DNA of 64,000 nt from Heterohyrax brucei (taxonomy: Eukaryota > Chordata > Mammalia > Hyracoidea > Procaviidae): assembly GCA_028571685.1 (NCBI GenBank), contig CM053141.1, positions 70,665,833-70,729,832 on the forward strand, written 5' to 3'. Both the position numbers and the translations under genes were made by a program. Shown here piece by piece: positions 34,425-45,169 of the stretch. Position 1 is the first letter of the stretch, and each line of letters begins with the position of its first letter. The notes under the pieces were generated by a model, which had not been told where the DNA came from, did no database searches, and saw only the letters and a program-made list of their open reading frames with translations.

Positions 34425-34535
34425 TGTACTCTGTGGCAACTAGTCCACTCAGTCACCGGGATGAAAGCAGCCATAGACAATATGTCAAAGAATGAGTGTT
34501 ACTGTGGTTTGTAAAACTTCAGTGAGCACTCTGAA

Positions 34536-36435
34536 GGTCGAGAATGGACCCATGGTAGTTTGAACATGGTGGGCATGGAGCATGTTCATGATGGGGAATG
34601 GCTGGAAACTCAAGAGAAATATGTAGAATTAGAGGACAAAGAAAATGTGTAGCCCTAGTGGGAAGGCAGTTTGGCTTCCAGGAGCCGTGATCATCTAAAT
34701 GAAAGGGGGATTCTCGTGGCTTCTCCAGCCAGAGTAGTCCGGTGGAATAGGCATAGCTTTGCAAGTTGGGGCTGTTAATTCATATGTGCTGAACGGGGTT
34801 TTGTTAATCTTTAGCTAAAACACTTACATAGTAGAAGAATTCACTGTTTAAACTCCCTGTATAAGGAGAGGAAATCTGGTTTGTCTGTCAGTCTTAGTTT
34901 TTATGTACTATATCTATTGAAAGAAGGACTCTGTGTACCCATAGAATGGCATGCTATTCTCAGGCAAATTCCAAGGGAAAACTTGATGTTTTTCTCATTA
35001 GTATGTCACTTAATTCTACTTCCTGTCCTCATGTATGTAACCCAGATCCCTTCCTCTAGTGAGTTGCAGGCAGGAATGGAAAAATAAAGACCTGGGGCAT
35101 GGGAGACAGGGCTGGGTCAGATGCTGACTGTAAAGAGGCTCTCTTGTTCATCTGCATAAGTCTTATTTTCAGACATTGTCAACTGTCACTGTGTTGGCAC
35201 TTTTTGAGGTAGGTACTGCTTGGCACTTTAGCTTGTCAGGTTCTTCTTGGAAGTCCTTGAGTATTGGCTGTTTCTGTTTTTTAGGATGAAAGAAAAGAAT
35301 TATTGGTTTTTATGGGGCTAAGGCTAGATGCAATTTTAAGAATAGTTTTAGAATTATGGATTACAGATATGGTGCATAGAGGTTATGATAAAACTCTTAA
35401 ACCTCTTCTACTTTTCTTCAGTTTCTCCAGTTGTCTTACTTGTATAACTCTATCTGATCCTTAGGGACTGCATTGGGATCTCAGGGGACTGTAAGACAGT
35501 GAATTATCTTCTCTTCGTTTTGACATCACCATGGGTTCTAGTGAATGCTTCTTTTAGCTGGAGTTATGAACCTGTACCGTAAAATAAAATCTTTTCCCTA
35601 TGTGATTTCATGAGATTGGTGGAAACGTCTTGATTTGTCCTTTGATGTTGTGACCTGCAGAATTATCTTCCTGGAAGACAAAGGAGTCTGTCCTGTTTGG
35701 AGCCAGATCTTTGTATGAAGAACAGATGAAAACATGTGAAGAGCCTAGTAATGGGGTGGTCAGACAACAAAGTTTCAGAGGACAGCATCATCACCGTCAT
35801 CATTGTACATGCTCACAGCTCGAGTGAATAATAGAAATGAAGGAACATCAAGGTGGATTCATTTACTGCAGAAGCCACCAAGCTGTTTAATTGTTCTCTC
35901 TCTCTGTCTTTCTCCTTCTCTGTCTTCATTGCACCACACACGCATACAGAGTTCTTCCTTTTACATGTCTTTCTGTCATTTTCTCCGTTCTATCATTCTC
36001 TGGTTCTTGTCCCCCAGAAGCTGCTGAAAGGCTAGACCCACCTTGATTCTTGGGAACTAAGGGTCTGAGCAACTCCTCTAGGATGGTGGAGGGCTGCTTG
36101 GGATTCATACGTTGGATGGTGTGAACTATTTAAAGGAAATCTAGGATCTCTGTGCCATTTCTCAAAGTGCTGAGGAAAGCCCTAAATCTAAGCTGTGCCT
36201 CTCAGAGAACGTGGTACAGACATTTGCAGTGTGTTGGGCAGTCAGGTTGAGGCCCAGCAGCCATCTCAAGGTCTGGGTCTAGTCCACGGAAGGCTGGGTC
36301 TCAGAGACTAGGAGCCAGTCAAGTGCAAGACCCTGGGATACAGACTTTGAGTTCTGGGAGTGCAGGGCAGAGAGACTGGTAATTAAGAAGCAGGGTGCTA
36401 TTCCAAGGCAAACAGTGAATAACAGAGCACATAGC
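34536..36435. other. Mostly unique intronic sequence
   Basis: About 1.9 kb. No repeat family recognised; a CT-rich run lies at 35895-35930. No splice-flanked open frame. Confidence 0.45.
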
Positions 36436-37712
36436 CTGTTGTCAGGTGCCATCAGTTGGTTCTAACTCATTGCAACCCCATGTACAACTGAACAAAACAC
36501 TTCCCAGTCCTATGCCATCCTTATAATCATTGTGATGCTTGAGTGTATTGTTAACAGCCACTGTGTCAGTCTATCTTCTTGAGGGTCTTCCTCTTTTTTG
36601 CCAACCTTCTACTTTACTAAAGATGATGTCCTTCTCCAGGGACAAATAACCTCCTGATAACATGTCTAAAGTATGTAAGATGTGGTCTTACCATCCTTGC
36701 TTCTAAAGAGCTTTCTGACTTTCTTCTTCCCGGACAGATATGTTGGTTCTTTTGGCAGTCCATGGCATGGTCAATATTCTTCATCAACACCATAATTCAA
36801 AGGCATCTCTTTTTCTGTCTTATAGTCCCGCTTTCACATGCATATAAAGTGATGGAAAACACCATGGTTTGGGTCAGGTACAAATTAATGTTCAAGGTGA
36901 CTCCTTTTAAAAACACTTCAAAGAGATCTTTTGCAACAGATTTGTCCAGTGCAATGTATCTTTGTATTTCTTGACTGCGCTTTTGATGAGTATTGCTGTG
37001 GATCCAAGTAAAATTAAATCCTTGGCAACTTCAATCTTTTCTTCACATAGCATGATGTTTCTTGTTGGTTCAGTTGTGAAGATTTTTGTTTTGTTCGTGT
37101 TGAGGTGCCATTCGTAATGAAAGCTGTGGTCTTTGATCATCATCAGTGTGTGCTTCAAGCCCTCTTCACTTTCAGAAAGCAAATTTATGTCTTCATAGAA
37201 CGCTGTTAATCATTATTCCTCCATTTCTGATGTCCCATTCTTCTTTATATAGTCCAGATTCTGAGATTATTTGCTCAGCATACAGACTGAATAAGTATGA
37301 TGAAAGGATACAACTCCAGCACATACCTTTCTTGACTTTAGATGATGCAATATCCCCTTGTTCTGTTTCAATGACTGTCTCTTGATCTGTGTACAGGTTT
37401 CTTGTGAGCATAATTAAGTGTTCTGGAATTCCCATTGTTTTCAGTTTTACCCATAATTTGTTGTGACCCACGCAATCAGATGACTGAGACACAGGTGAAC
37501 CTCATTTGGTGTTTTCAGCTCTCAGCCAGGACCCATTGGACATTAGCAGTGGTTTCTCTGGTTCCTCATCTTCCGCATTTGGCTTGAATTTCTGGCAGTT
37601 GCCTGTTGATGTACTTTTGAATAATCTTCAGCAAGATTTTATTTCATGTCGTATTAATGATATTGTGTGATAATTTCCACACTCAATTGGATCACCTTTC
37701 TTTGGAAAGATA
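36436..37712 (-). mobile_element. RTE LINE 3' half, antisense
   Basis: Minus-strand frames read reverse transcriptase: CVGHNKLWVKLKTMGIPEHL (37193-37492), then YLFSLYAEQIISESGLYKEE, then YEDINLLSESEEGLKH (where the family has YADDT, so the catalytic Asp pair is damaged) and EKIEVAKDLILLGST near 36990. The tail GTGCCATCAGTTGGTTCTAA at the left is the RTE 3' end. 5'-truncated near 37712 and dead. Confidence 0.9.
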
Positions 37713-37726
37713 CCTATCTGTGTGAT

Positions 37727-37883
37727 GTCAAAGCATACAGCCGGACACATTGCCACACAGTGATCCTATAGGATGAGTAGAACTTTCCAATTGGGTTTCT
37801 AAGGAGTGGCTAGTGGATTTGAACTGCAGACCTTTTGGTTCATAATCAGGCCCTTAACCACAGTACTACCAGGGTTCCTGCAA
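37727..37883 (-). mobile_element. AfroSINE
   Basis: AGCCGGACACATTGCCACAC to CCACAGTACTACCAGGGTTC; sits at the broken 5' edge of the RTE copy. Confidence 0.85.
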
Positions 37884-38029
37884 TGCTAAGAGCAGATAGA
37901 AATTAGGAGTAAGATGATTTGGTGCTGTGCCAGGAAGCTACCAACTTAATTTCTTGGAATGTATTTATTTATTATCACGAAATTTATTTTGTGATATTTA
38001 TTTAAAATGGTCTTAATGTCTTCTGTAGA

Positions 38030-38215
38030 CCTCCTGAGTGGTACAAGTATTTATAGTGCTCAGCTGCTAACCAAAAGGTTGACAGTTCCAGTCTACCCAG
38101 AGGCTCCTCTGAAGAAAAAACTCAGCTATTGAAAACCCTATGAAGCACAATTCTACTGTGACACACATGGAGTTTCCATTAGTTGAACTTGACTCAGTGG
38201 TAACTGGGATTTTTG
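38030..38215 (+). mobile_element. AfroSINE, older 'ACACACATGG' variant
   Basis: CAGCTGCTAACCAAAAGGTT, GGCTCCTCTGAAGAAAAAAC, then TTGAAAACCCTATGAAGCAC and TGACACACATGGAGTTTCC. Followed by a G run at 38214-38228. Confidence 0.8.
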
Positions 38216-38544
38216 GGGGGGAGGGGGGTGTCTTTGTTTTAGTGTATTTGATACTTTCATCAAGGGAGATTGGTGTTAGGGTCTATAGTGGGACATAGCC
38301 TAGAGGGGAAGGGTGACTGACATGGGTGTTGGGGGCCGAGCATGGTATTCTATCTTCAAAACACCTCTGATCACTTTCTCTCTCCCTCTCCTTTTCTCTC
38401 TGTCTTTGCCTTCTCTTTCTTCATGTTCTGTAATTTTTTCCCCCTCCCTTTAAGAAGAAATAAAACTGGTAAAACTAGTTTGCATGGCCTTGTATCACTC
38501 CTTCATTCCCTTGGGGCTGTTTCACCCCTGGTGTTGGTCCCTTG
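38216..38544. other. G-run and pyrimidine-rich unique sequence
   Basis: G-rich run at 38214-38229; CT-rich text at 38375-38420. No family recognised. Confidence 0.4.
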
Positions 38545-38740
38545 TGTTAAGTGCTGTCAAGTTGATTCTGATTCAGTGACCTTATGTCACAAAGGAGAGC
38601 TGCCCTGTAGGATTTTCTAGGCTGTAACCTTTACAGGAACAGATCACAAAGTCTTTTCTTCCATAAGGATGCTGTTGGGTTCAAACTGACAACTTTTCAA
38701 TTAGTAGCCAAGTGCTTAACCATTACACTAACAGGGTTCT
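38545..38740 (-). mobile_element. AfroSINE, long form
   Basis: GTGCTGTCAAGTTGATTCTG to CCATTACACTAACAGGGTTC, with the GTAACCTTTACAGGAACAGA block. An orphan tail GGCACTTGGCTGGCTGGCTA follows at 38757-38776. Confidence 0.9.
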
Positions 38741-38904
38741 TTTTTAAGTCTCAATGGCACTTGGCTGGCTGGCTACCATTTACTAATTTCTCAATCGTTG
38801 TTTTTCTGTGTTTTTGTAAATTATTTCAGTTTTAACCAGGTGAGACCCATAAATTGATAAGAACTCATGACTCATGATGCTTTTTTTGACCCCATAAAAC
38901 ATTT

Positions 38905-39110
38905 TCACTTTTTCCCTTTTTTAAAAATAGAGATTAAGTGAAAGCGTACACTCCAGAGCAATTTTGCATGCCCGGCTGTCTATAGCTCCATCTGTTCTTT
39001 TCACCCAGTGACAGCACATTCCTCCTTTTCACTCTCTACTTCTAGTATCCTCTTAACGAACACCTGTCCCCTCCTCTCCACCCTCTTCATGATTCTTGAG
39101 AGCATTTATT
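38905..39110 (-). mobile_element. L1 3' UTR fragment, antisense
   Basis: GAGATTAAGTGAAAGCGTAC, then CCCAGTGACAGCACATTCCT and AACACCTGTCCCCTCCTCTC parallel the start of the young L1 at 23718 (afrotherian L1 3' UTR). Confidence 0.7.
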
Positions 39111-39417
39111 TTGTCTCTTTGGGCAGAGTTCAAATTTCCTACTGCTATTTAGTGCAGACTTGGGCAAACAGTCCATTTTTCCTTTTAACTGAAATATCAT
39201 GGAATGAATATGGATTTAGTTTGTCCAGTTAAACAGCTTAAATATTGTTTTATAAGAAGAATGTGTTTAGAAAGTTTTTTCCCCTCCAGAAAATTACAGT
39301 TTATTTTTAGCTTTGGTAGATGTTATTGAACAGAAGTTCCAATGCTTGATTGTTTTTTCTTGGTTTTGAGGAAATGAACTTGGTCTGGTTGGGGAGAAGA
39401 GGGAAGGGGAATGGACT
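39111..39417. other. Unique intronic sequence
   Basis: Nothing recognised. Confidence 0.4.
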
Positions 39418-39760
39418 CAACATTTGAGGGTCTTCTATATGCCAAGTGTTAACATTAAATCAAAGCCAACCAAACCCATTGCCATGGAGTGGAATTCCTA
39501 CTTAAAACAATTTTATAGGACAGTTTCTAAGGTTGTGAACCTTTGCAGAAGCAGACTGCCATATCTTTCTTTCACAGAGCTGCTGGTGGTTTTTGAGCAA
39601 GTGACGTCTTATTTAGCAGGCAAGTGCTATTATTATACCCTCCCCACAGGGCTCCTCAGTATTGTGCCAGGAGCTTTATGTTGGTCATAATTAACTTTAT
39701 CCACAAGAACTCTGAGGAGAATAAAATTATTTTGTAGATGAAATTATCGTTTGCCCACTT
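39418..39760 (-). mobile_element. MIR-type SINE, antisense, split by an AfroSINE
   Basis: GTCTTCTATATGCCAAGTGT on the left and TTTTGTAGATGAAATTATCG on the right are reverse-MIR-like pieces in order. Diverged. Confidence 0.55.
39458..39655 (-). mobile_element. AfroSINE, long form, inside MIR
   Basis: CCAACCAAACCCATTGCCAT; AACCTTTGCAGAAGCAGACT; right end near CCACAGGGCTCC. Confidence 0.85.
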
Positions 39761-39865
39761 TACAAGCAAATAAATACGGTCCTGATCGTGGCTTTTCTTA
39801 AACACTGCCTTCATTGTCTCCACTGTTTTCTGATCTCTTCAGGATAGGGGATATGATTTTATCAT

Positions 39866-40524
39866 AGTTATCTAGTGCTGCCATAACCTAAAATACCAAG
39901 TGGGTGACTATCAAGAACAGAAATTAATTTCTCACAGGTCTGGAGGCTAAAAGTTCAAATCACGGTTTGGGCCGTTTGGATGCCCTTTGTGGGCTTCTCT
40001 CCTGGTTTGGGCTGTCTGCTGGCAGTATTCAGTAGTACTTCATTGTTTGCAGATGTATCCTCACAGGGCAGCTGCATCTCTGTGCCTATTCTGCCTTTTT
40101 TTTTTTTTCCAAAAAGTTACTAAGATGGGAGTAGGTGTAGGACCCAACCAAATCTGCTGTGTCCTCGTTAAGGTGATGAAACCCCTTTATCTAGACAGGG
40201 TCATGTTTAGAGGTACTGAAATGCAAACCCATTGCCATCAAGTTGAATTCTGATTCCTAAGGATCCTGAGGAACAGAGTTGACCTTCCCCATAGGATTTC
40301 CAAGGCTGTAAATCTTTATGGAATCAGACTACCCAGCAACATCTTCTTCCCGTGGAGTGGATGGTAGGCTTGAATTGCTGACCTTTTGGTTATCAGCCAA
40401 GAAGCACTGAAGTACCATGCCCCAGGGTTCCTTACATAGAGGTACAAAGGTTAGGACTTCGGCATATCTTTTGGGTGGGGATTGGAGGTGGGGGGCAGTG
40501 GCACAGTCAAAACTATAGCACATT
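39866..40524 (-). mobile_element. MaLR LTR (MST/MLT1-type), antisense, carrying an AfroSINE
   Basis: TTATCTAGTGCTGCCATAAC, AACAGAAATTAATTTCTCAC / AGGTCTGGAGGCTAAAAG, then GTCCTCGTTAAGGTGATG and after the SINE GGTTAGGACTTCGGCATATC follow the MST/MLT1 LTR order in reverse. Solo LTR, older than the 476-477 bp group; broken fossil of placental age. Confidence 0.75.
40217..40436 (-). mobile_element. AfroSINE (long form) with 9-bp target repeat, inside an LTR
   Basis: TAGAGGTAC at 40208-40216 and 40437-40445 flanks the element. CAAACCCATTGCCATCAAGT to ACCATGCCCCAGGGTTCC. Confidence 0.95.
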
Positions 40525-43022
40525 CCTGAAAGAATCCTAGAGCAGCTTGCTTGTGGTGGAGCATTGGTTCTGAAAGAACGTAGAAGCCGAGGCACTTGCA
40601 GGCCCAGTCTTGATGTATAGTGCTGAAATGGGGAGGACACTGCTACCTCTCTCTTAATCCTCAGGATCTGGGGGATAGGTTTGTAATGTCCAGACCAGAA
40701 GGACAATTAGTAAGTTTACTCTGTGCTCCATTCAGAATGGTTTCTGGTGTCTGTGAAGAACATAATGTGTATGAGTATATGCCAAGTCAGCCCCTTTGTA
40801 CCTTTCAGGCCTTAAGTAATTCCAGTGTTGCTCAGCCAACACAGTAAGAAAAAAAAAAAAATTATGTGCGGGACTATAGCTCTGCTCTAAGTCCCTGTAG
40901 TCTCTCATACCAAACTCTGTCACAGCCTTTTCCATGTTACTTTATAGTTGTATTTTTTTGTCTGTCTCCCATACTCATGTAGAAGTTTCCGGAGGGAGAG
41001 TAGCTATGCAGTCACTTGTTGTTCAATCCTGAGCACAAAGCCTGGTCTTAAAAAAAAAAGAAAAAAGCTCTGGGTTGATTTATTGTATGAATTTAAGAAA
41101 TCATAGAAAATCATGCTAGTCTATTATAATTGAGTGATAAATTCTATAGTGTTACAGGAGGCAAAGGATTAAGAGAGCATGGTGTGATAGTCACTAAATT
41201 GTAGGTTATTCAAGTTTGCATTTAGATTCGTGCACCAGTTACCTTTGTAAGTTAGGCAGTCTACTTGACCAGTCCTGGCTTTGTTTATCCAGGAAAACCA
41301 GAGCATTAGACTACAGATGATTTTTTAGTAGGTTTTTGTTGTTGTTTTTTTGGTGTGTGTGTGTGTGTGTTTATAGGTATTTATGTGTGTGTATAGATAC
41401 ATGGATATATGTATATGTGTGTGTGTCTGTGTTCATATATGTATGTCTCTAGATATAACTCACATATCCAATTCGAATGCAGGAATAATCAGTGTTTGGA
41501 GCCCTCACATGCCATTATCCTGCCCTGATATTTAGGTCCTTTCCATTACTTAATATCTTACGATTTTATAATTCTTAATAATTTTCAACTCTAGAACTTG
41601 TAGAAGCCACTTGTGTGGGACTGCCAGTTAAGATGGTATTGGAACATTCAGATGGACTGACAGCAGAGCCTAAGAATCTAGTGTTCTCTGGGGAGTCTTC
41701 CTGGTCTGGGGCTGCAAGAAGAAATTGTTAAAACAAAATTATAATAAGGCAATGATGGGAATTGATTGAAGTTTATTGAATATACAAGATGCAAGTTGGA
41801 GTAACCTTTCAACTGGAATACCAGAAATGTTCCAAAGATGAGAAGAACTTCCAGAATTCTTAGACCAGATCTTATCACTATTGCCGTGGAAAAAAGGTTG
41901 GAAACAGATGGATAAAAACATTTGTGGTCACGAAAGACTTTCATACTTCCTTGTCTTGAATTAATTACAAATTACTGATCACCCTAACTGTAGTTCCTGG
42001 TCTGACCTTTGGAGTCTGGTTCCCAAAACTAACTTAGTTCTTCAAAAGAGCACAGGGTGAGTTACAGTCACCAAGGATGTGACAGACATCCTAAAAGAGC
42101 CTTTAGTCAGACCCTGAAGTTCCTGTTTCTCAAGAACCCAAAGCTTAAAGCAAACATCCTCATCTAAGCTGCTTATGAAACTGTTGTTCCTGAAGGCTCC
42201 AGGGGACCAGTTTTTTTCATAGTCAGAACAACTTTGTCAAAGTGAAGCTTAACTTTCTCTGAGCTTTACATATTTCTGCCACTGTGAGCCTTGGGTGACA
42301 GTTTGAAATAGTAGAAGGAACGTGGAATTTGAAATTAGGAATCTTAGGCTGGATTCCGTGTTGTACCTCTTGGTTATCGGATAACTTTGGAAGGGTTAAT
42401 CTTCTTGAATCTGTTTCTTTACTGGTGAAGTGGGAATGGTAATGTTACCCGTCTGGGGGAGTGCTCTATTTGCTAGAGAGAGAGGCAACCATGTAATGTC
42501 ACATTTTGTAGTGTTGTGTGGGAATTTTTCTGCTTAACTTTAAACAGGAAAGATGACTGTTGCGGAGTATATGCTCTTTGTGCTTGTTAACCACAGTCAG
42601 AACCTTTAGTTGTGTAACTGATGGGGACATGATGGTGCCAGGGGAATTTAATGACTTCAGAAAAGTAAACAACTTGAGACATAGATCAGATCCCTAAAGG
42701 AAGGTCAAGGAAACATTGAGAACATTAAAGTGACAGTAAAACAGGTGATACATATGCAAAATCAAATTGCTGTATCCCCTGTGATGTTTCCCCCAATGTC
42801 GTTGTTTCTAAAACTAAACTTTGAGAAATATTTCATAGTCAGATAACTATATACATATATGAATGTTTTAAAAAACTGCACTATGTTAGGTTTGTATTTT
42901 GAAAATATTTTTAGGCTGTTGAATTTATTTCTTAATGTCCACATCTTAGTGAGTTACAACTAAATGCTTGCTATGTGGTGCTCTGGCCTTTGGGCTGTTA
43001 TGATATTGAGTTGCTGGTGGTG

Positions 43023-43060
<38 letters not shown>

Positions 43061-43624
43061 TGTGTGTGTAGTGTGTGGCAATGTTCATAAGCAAAGGGAT
43101 TGACTTTCTTGAAGTTGAATTGACAGACAGACGTGAGATAGTGGTATCAAAGTACTAATTTACATATTTCCCTCAGAAGGAAAGAAAGAAAATCAATTCT
43201 CTTAATAGATGAAACTAGCAGTACAGCTTTGTTTAGGTGAATGCTATTCAAGTTTGATCTACTAATGTATTTTAGGATGTTTCTGAAAATACCTTTTACA
43301 TTGCTAATTTAAGTTTGCAATTCAAAGAATGAATTAGAAAACTAAAGATGGAAAATGATGTATCGATGCATTATTTTTCAAAATATGGATTTTTTTGGGA
43401 AAATTAATTGCAATCAACAGCTTAATAGTCTAGGTAAATTAATGTTACCTGGAAATTTACTTGCTTATCAAATCTTGACATGAACAATTTTGCTGACATG
43501 TTATCTGTGCTTTTCCTCTTCATTCTCAAAAGATGTGAAGATGTCCTACAGTAATACCCATAGTTCCACAAAATAAATAACTTAAAGATTAGTGAAGACA
43601 GACAACAGCAAGTAAATACAAGGC
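40525..43624. other. Mostly unique intronic sequence with two TG microsatellites
   Basis: About 3.1 kb. (TG)n at 41354-41440 (interrupted) and 43026-43078. 41600-42270 has no recognisable family. 43230-43620 is AT-rich, repeat-free and could be conserved. A run of A lies at 40848-40861. Confidence 0.5.
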
Positions 43625-43730
43625 AGAGTTTCTCAACAGTGGTACTGCTGACGCTTTAGGCCAGGTAATTCTTTGTTCTGAGAGGCTTTTCTTGTGTACT
43701 GTAGGATGTTTAGCAGCTTCCTACATCTCT

Positions 43731-43900
43731 AAAACCCAAACCAAACCCACGGCATTCTAGTCAATTCCCACTCATAGTGATTCTGTAGGAGAGAGTAGAA
43801 CTGCCCGTTGGAGTTTCCATGGAGCACTTGGTGGGTTTGAACTGCCAGCCGTTTTGGTGGCAGTCACAGCCCTTAACCACAACTCCACCAGGGTTTCCTC
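43731..43900 (-). mobile_element. AfroSINE in MER5A (first)
   Basis: CCAAACCAAACCCACGGCAT to CCACAACTCCACCAGGGTTT. Confidence 0.9.
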
Positions 43901-43973
43901 CTGTACTTCTAGTAAGTTGAAATCAGCAGCACTATCACATCCCGAGTTGTGACAACCAAAAATGTCTCTAAGT

Positions 43974-44139
43974 CAAAAACCAAACCTGTTGCTGTTGAGT
44001 TGGTTCCAACTCAACAGCAACCATATCGGACAGAGTGGAACTGCCCCCATAGGGCTTCCAAGTAGTGCCTGGTAGATTCAAACTGCTGACCCTTTGGTTA
44101 GCAGCCATAGCTCGTAACTACTACACCACCAGGGTATCT
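43974..44139 (-). mobile_element. AfroSINE in MER5A (second)
   Basis: AACCAAACCTGTTGCTGTTG to CTACACCACCAGGGTATC; TCTCTA on both sides may be part of the target repeat. High similarity to a typical copy. Confidence 0.9.
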
Positions 44140-44192
44140 CTAGACACGGCTAAATGTTCCTGGAGGGCAAAATCACCACTAGTCGAAAACTG

Positions 44193-44371
44193 GATTCCAA
44201 CTTGTTGTGAACACATATGTTTCACAGTAGAACTGTATTTCATAGGGTCTTCAGTGGCTAAATTTAGCAAAGTAAATCACCAGTCCCTTCTTTTGAGGTA
44301 TCTCTGGATGTGTTTGAACTACTGAGAATTCAGTTAGCCACCAAGCCAACTAACTATGCTACTCAGGGGTT
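44193..44371 (-). mobile_element. AfroSINE, older variant
   Basis: AAACTGGATTCCAACTTGTT, CTTCTTTTGAGGTATCTCTG and CAGTTAGCCACCAAGCCAAC. Strongly diverged. Confidence 0.65.
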
Positions 44372-44627
44372 ACGCTGATATGAAGGCTGTGAGGTGGTCA
44401 GGTTACTGCAGTACATGAATTTGTGAAGTCTAGATGGAGACAGAACTTTGTCACACTTGGTGATGGACCGCAGGTTGTACCCTTTCATTTCTAGTGGCTG
44501 AAGAGGAGAAACATGATCAGTTGTATGGCTCCCAAAGTTCTCAAGATAAAAACAATCCATAACCTAACAGAAGCATAACTATTTCTAGTGCGGAGAACTG
44601 AAAGGATTTCTTCTATTTGTCTGCCCA

Positions 44628-44745
44628 TCTAGAATGAAATTCCCAAAGGGCAGGGATATTTGTCTGCTTTGTTCTTGACCGTTTCATCCATTGCTGGCTC
44701 AGAACAATACCTGGCACATAGTAAGCAGCTGCTTAATCTGTATCT
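44628..44745 (+). mobile_element. L2 3' end, sense
   Basis: TAGAATGAAATTCCCAAAGG-GCAGGGATATTTGTCTG, then ATACCTGGCACATAGTAAGC: L2 3' terminus. Confidence 0.85.
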
Positions 44746-45169
44746 TTAAATGGGATGAGTCTTGACAAAGAGAACACTCTGCAATATATTCTCTATATAG
44801 AATAGAGTTGCAAGGTTTATGAGACTGTTTCTTACAGTATCACTTAATGGAAGCATGCATTCTGGATGGCATAATCCAACATGAGCATCAGGAAAATCAG
44901 TTAGATGGGCCCCAATACAGTGTGGTCCAGGACTGTAGCTCTGTTAATGGTCTGCCTCAATCTGTAGCTGGGCTTCAGGGTGCTGGGCAGGAATGCAGTG
45001 CTGGCAGTATTAAATATTTTCTCTTTTCTGTGCTCTTTGACTTGAGTGATGAGTTAAGAATGCCCAAAGAGGTACCACTTGGGGGCCTGGGTAAATACAG
45101 AGAGCCACATGTTTTCCCAGCAGCAGGTGAAGGGAAAGGGACACTTTGAGCTGAGTGTAGGATTTTTTT
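44746..45169. other. Unassigned sequence
   Basis: A 100-codon open frame at 44847-45149 has no splice context or recognisable domain, so it is not called as a gene. Confidence 0.4.

Larger units (their letters stand above)
33369..34535 (-). mobile_element. Ancient hAT-type MER element, host of a four-layer nest
   Basis: Three pieces in order: GGCATTGGCAGACTTGTTCT (about 33369-33397), CAGATAGTAAATATTTTCCG (33695-33730), and AAAGCAGCCATAGACAATAT with AATGAGTGTTACTGTGG (34425-34535). They match a common mammalian MER element read in reverse (…TTTACTATCTGGCCCTTTACAG… sense). An L1 piece and an AfroSINE separate the parts; the SINE in turn holds an LTR. Confidence 0.7.
43625..44190 (-). mobile_element. 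MER5A hAT-Charlie element, antisense, split by two AfroSINEs
   Basis: Three pieces: GCAGAGTTTCTCAACAGTGG ... TAGGATGTTTAGCAGCTTCC (to about 43720), GTTGTGACAACCAAAAATGT (about 43910-43973), and GGAGGGCAAAATCACC (about 44140-44176). In this order they are MER5A in reverse, including both ends. Confidence 0.85.

Noticed and set aside
40329-40706. 125-codon open frame, minus strand
   Set aside because: Spans an AfroSINE and the surrounding LTR remnant; no protein-like content.
44847-45149. 100-codon open frame, + strand
   Set aside because: No recognisable domain, no splice signals in the right places, no repeat-protein match; length is within chance for 64 kb.
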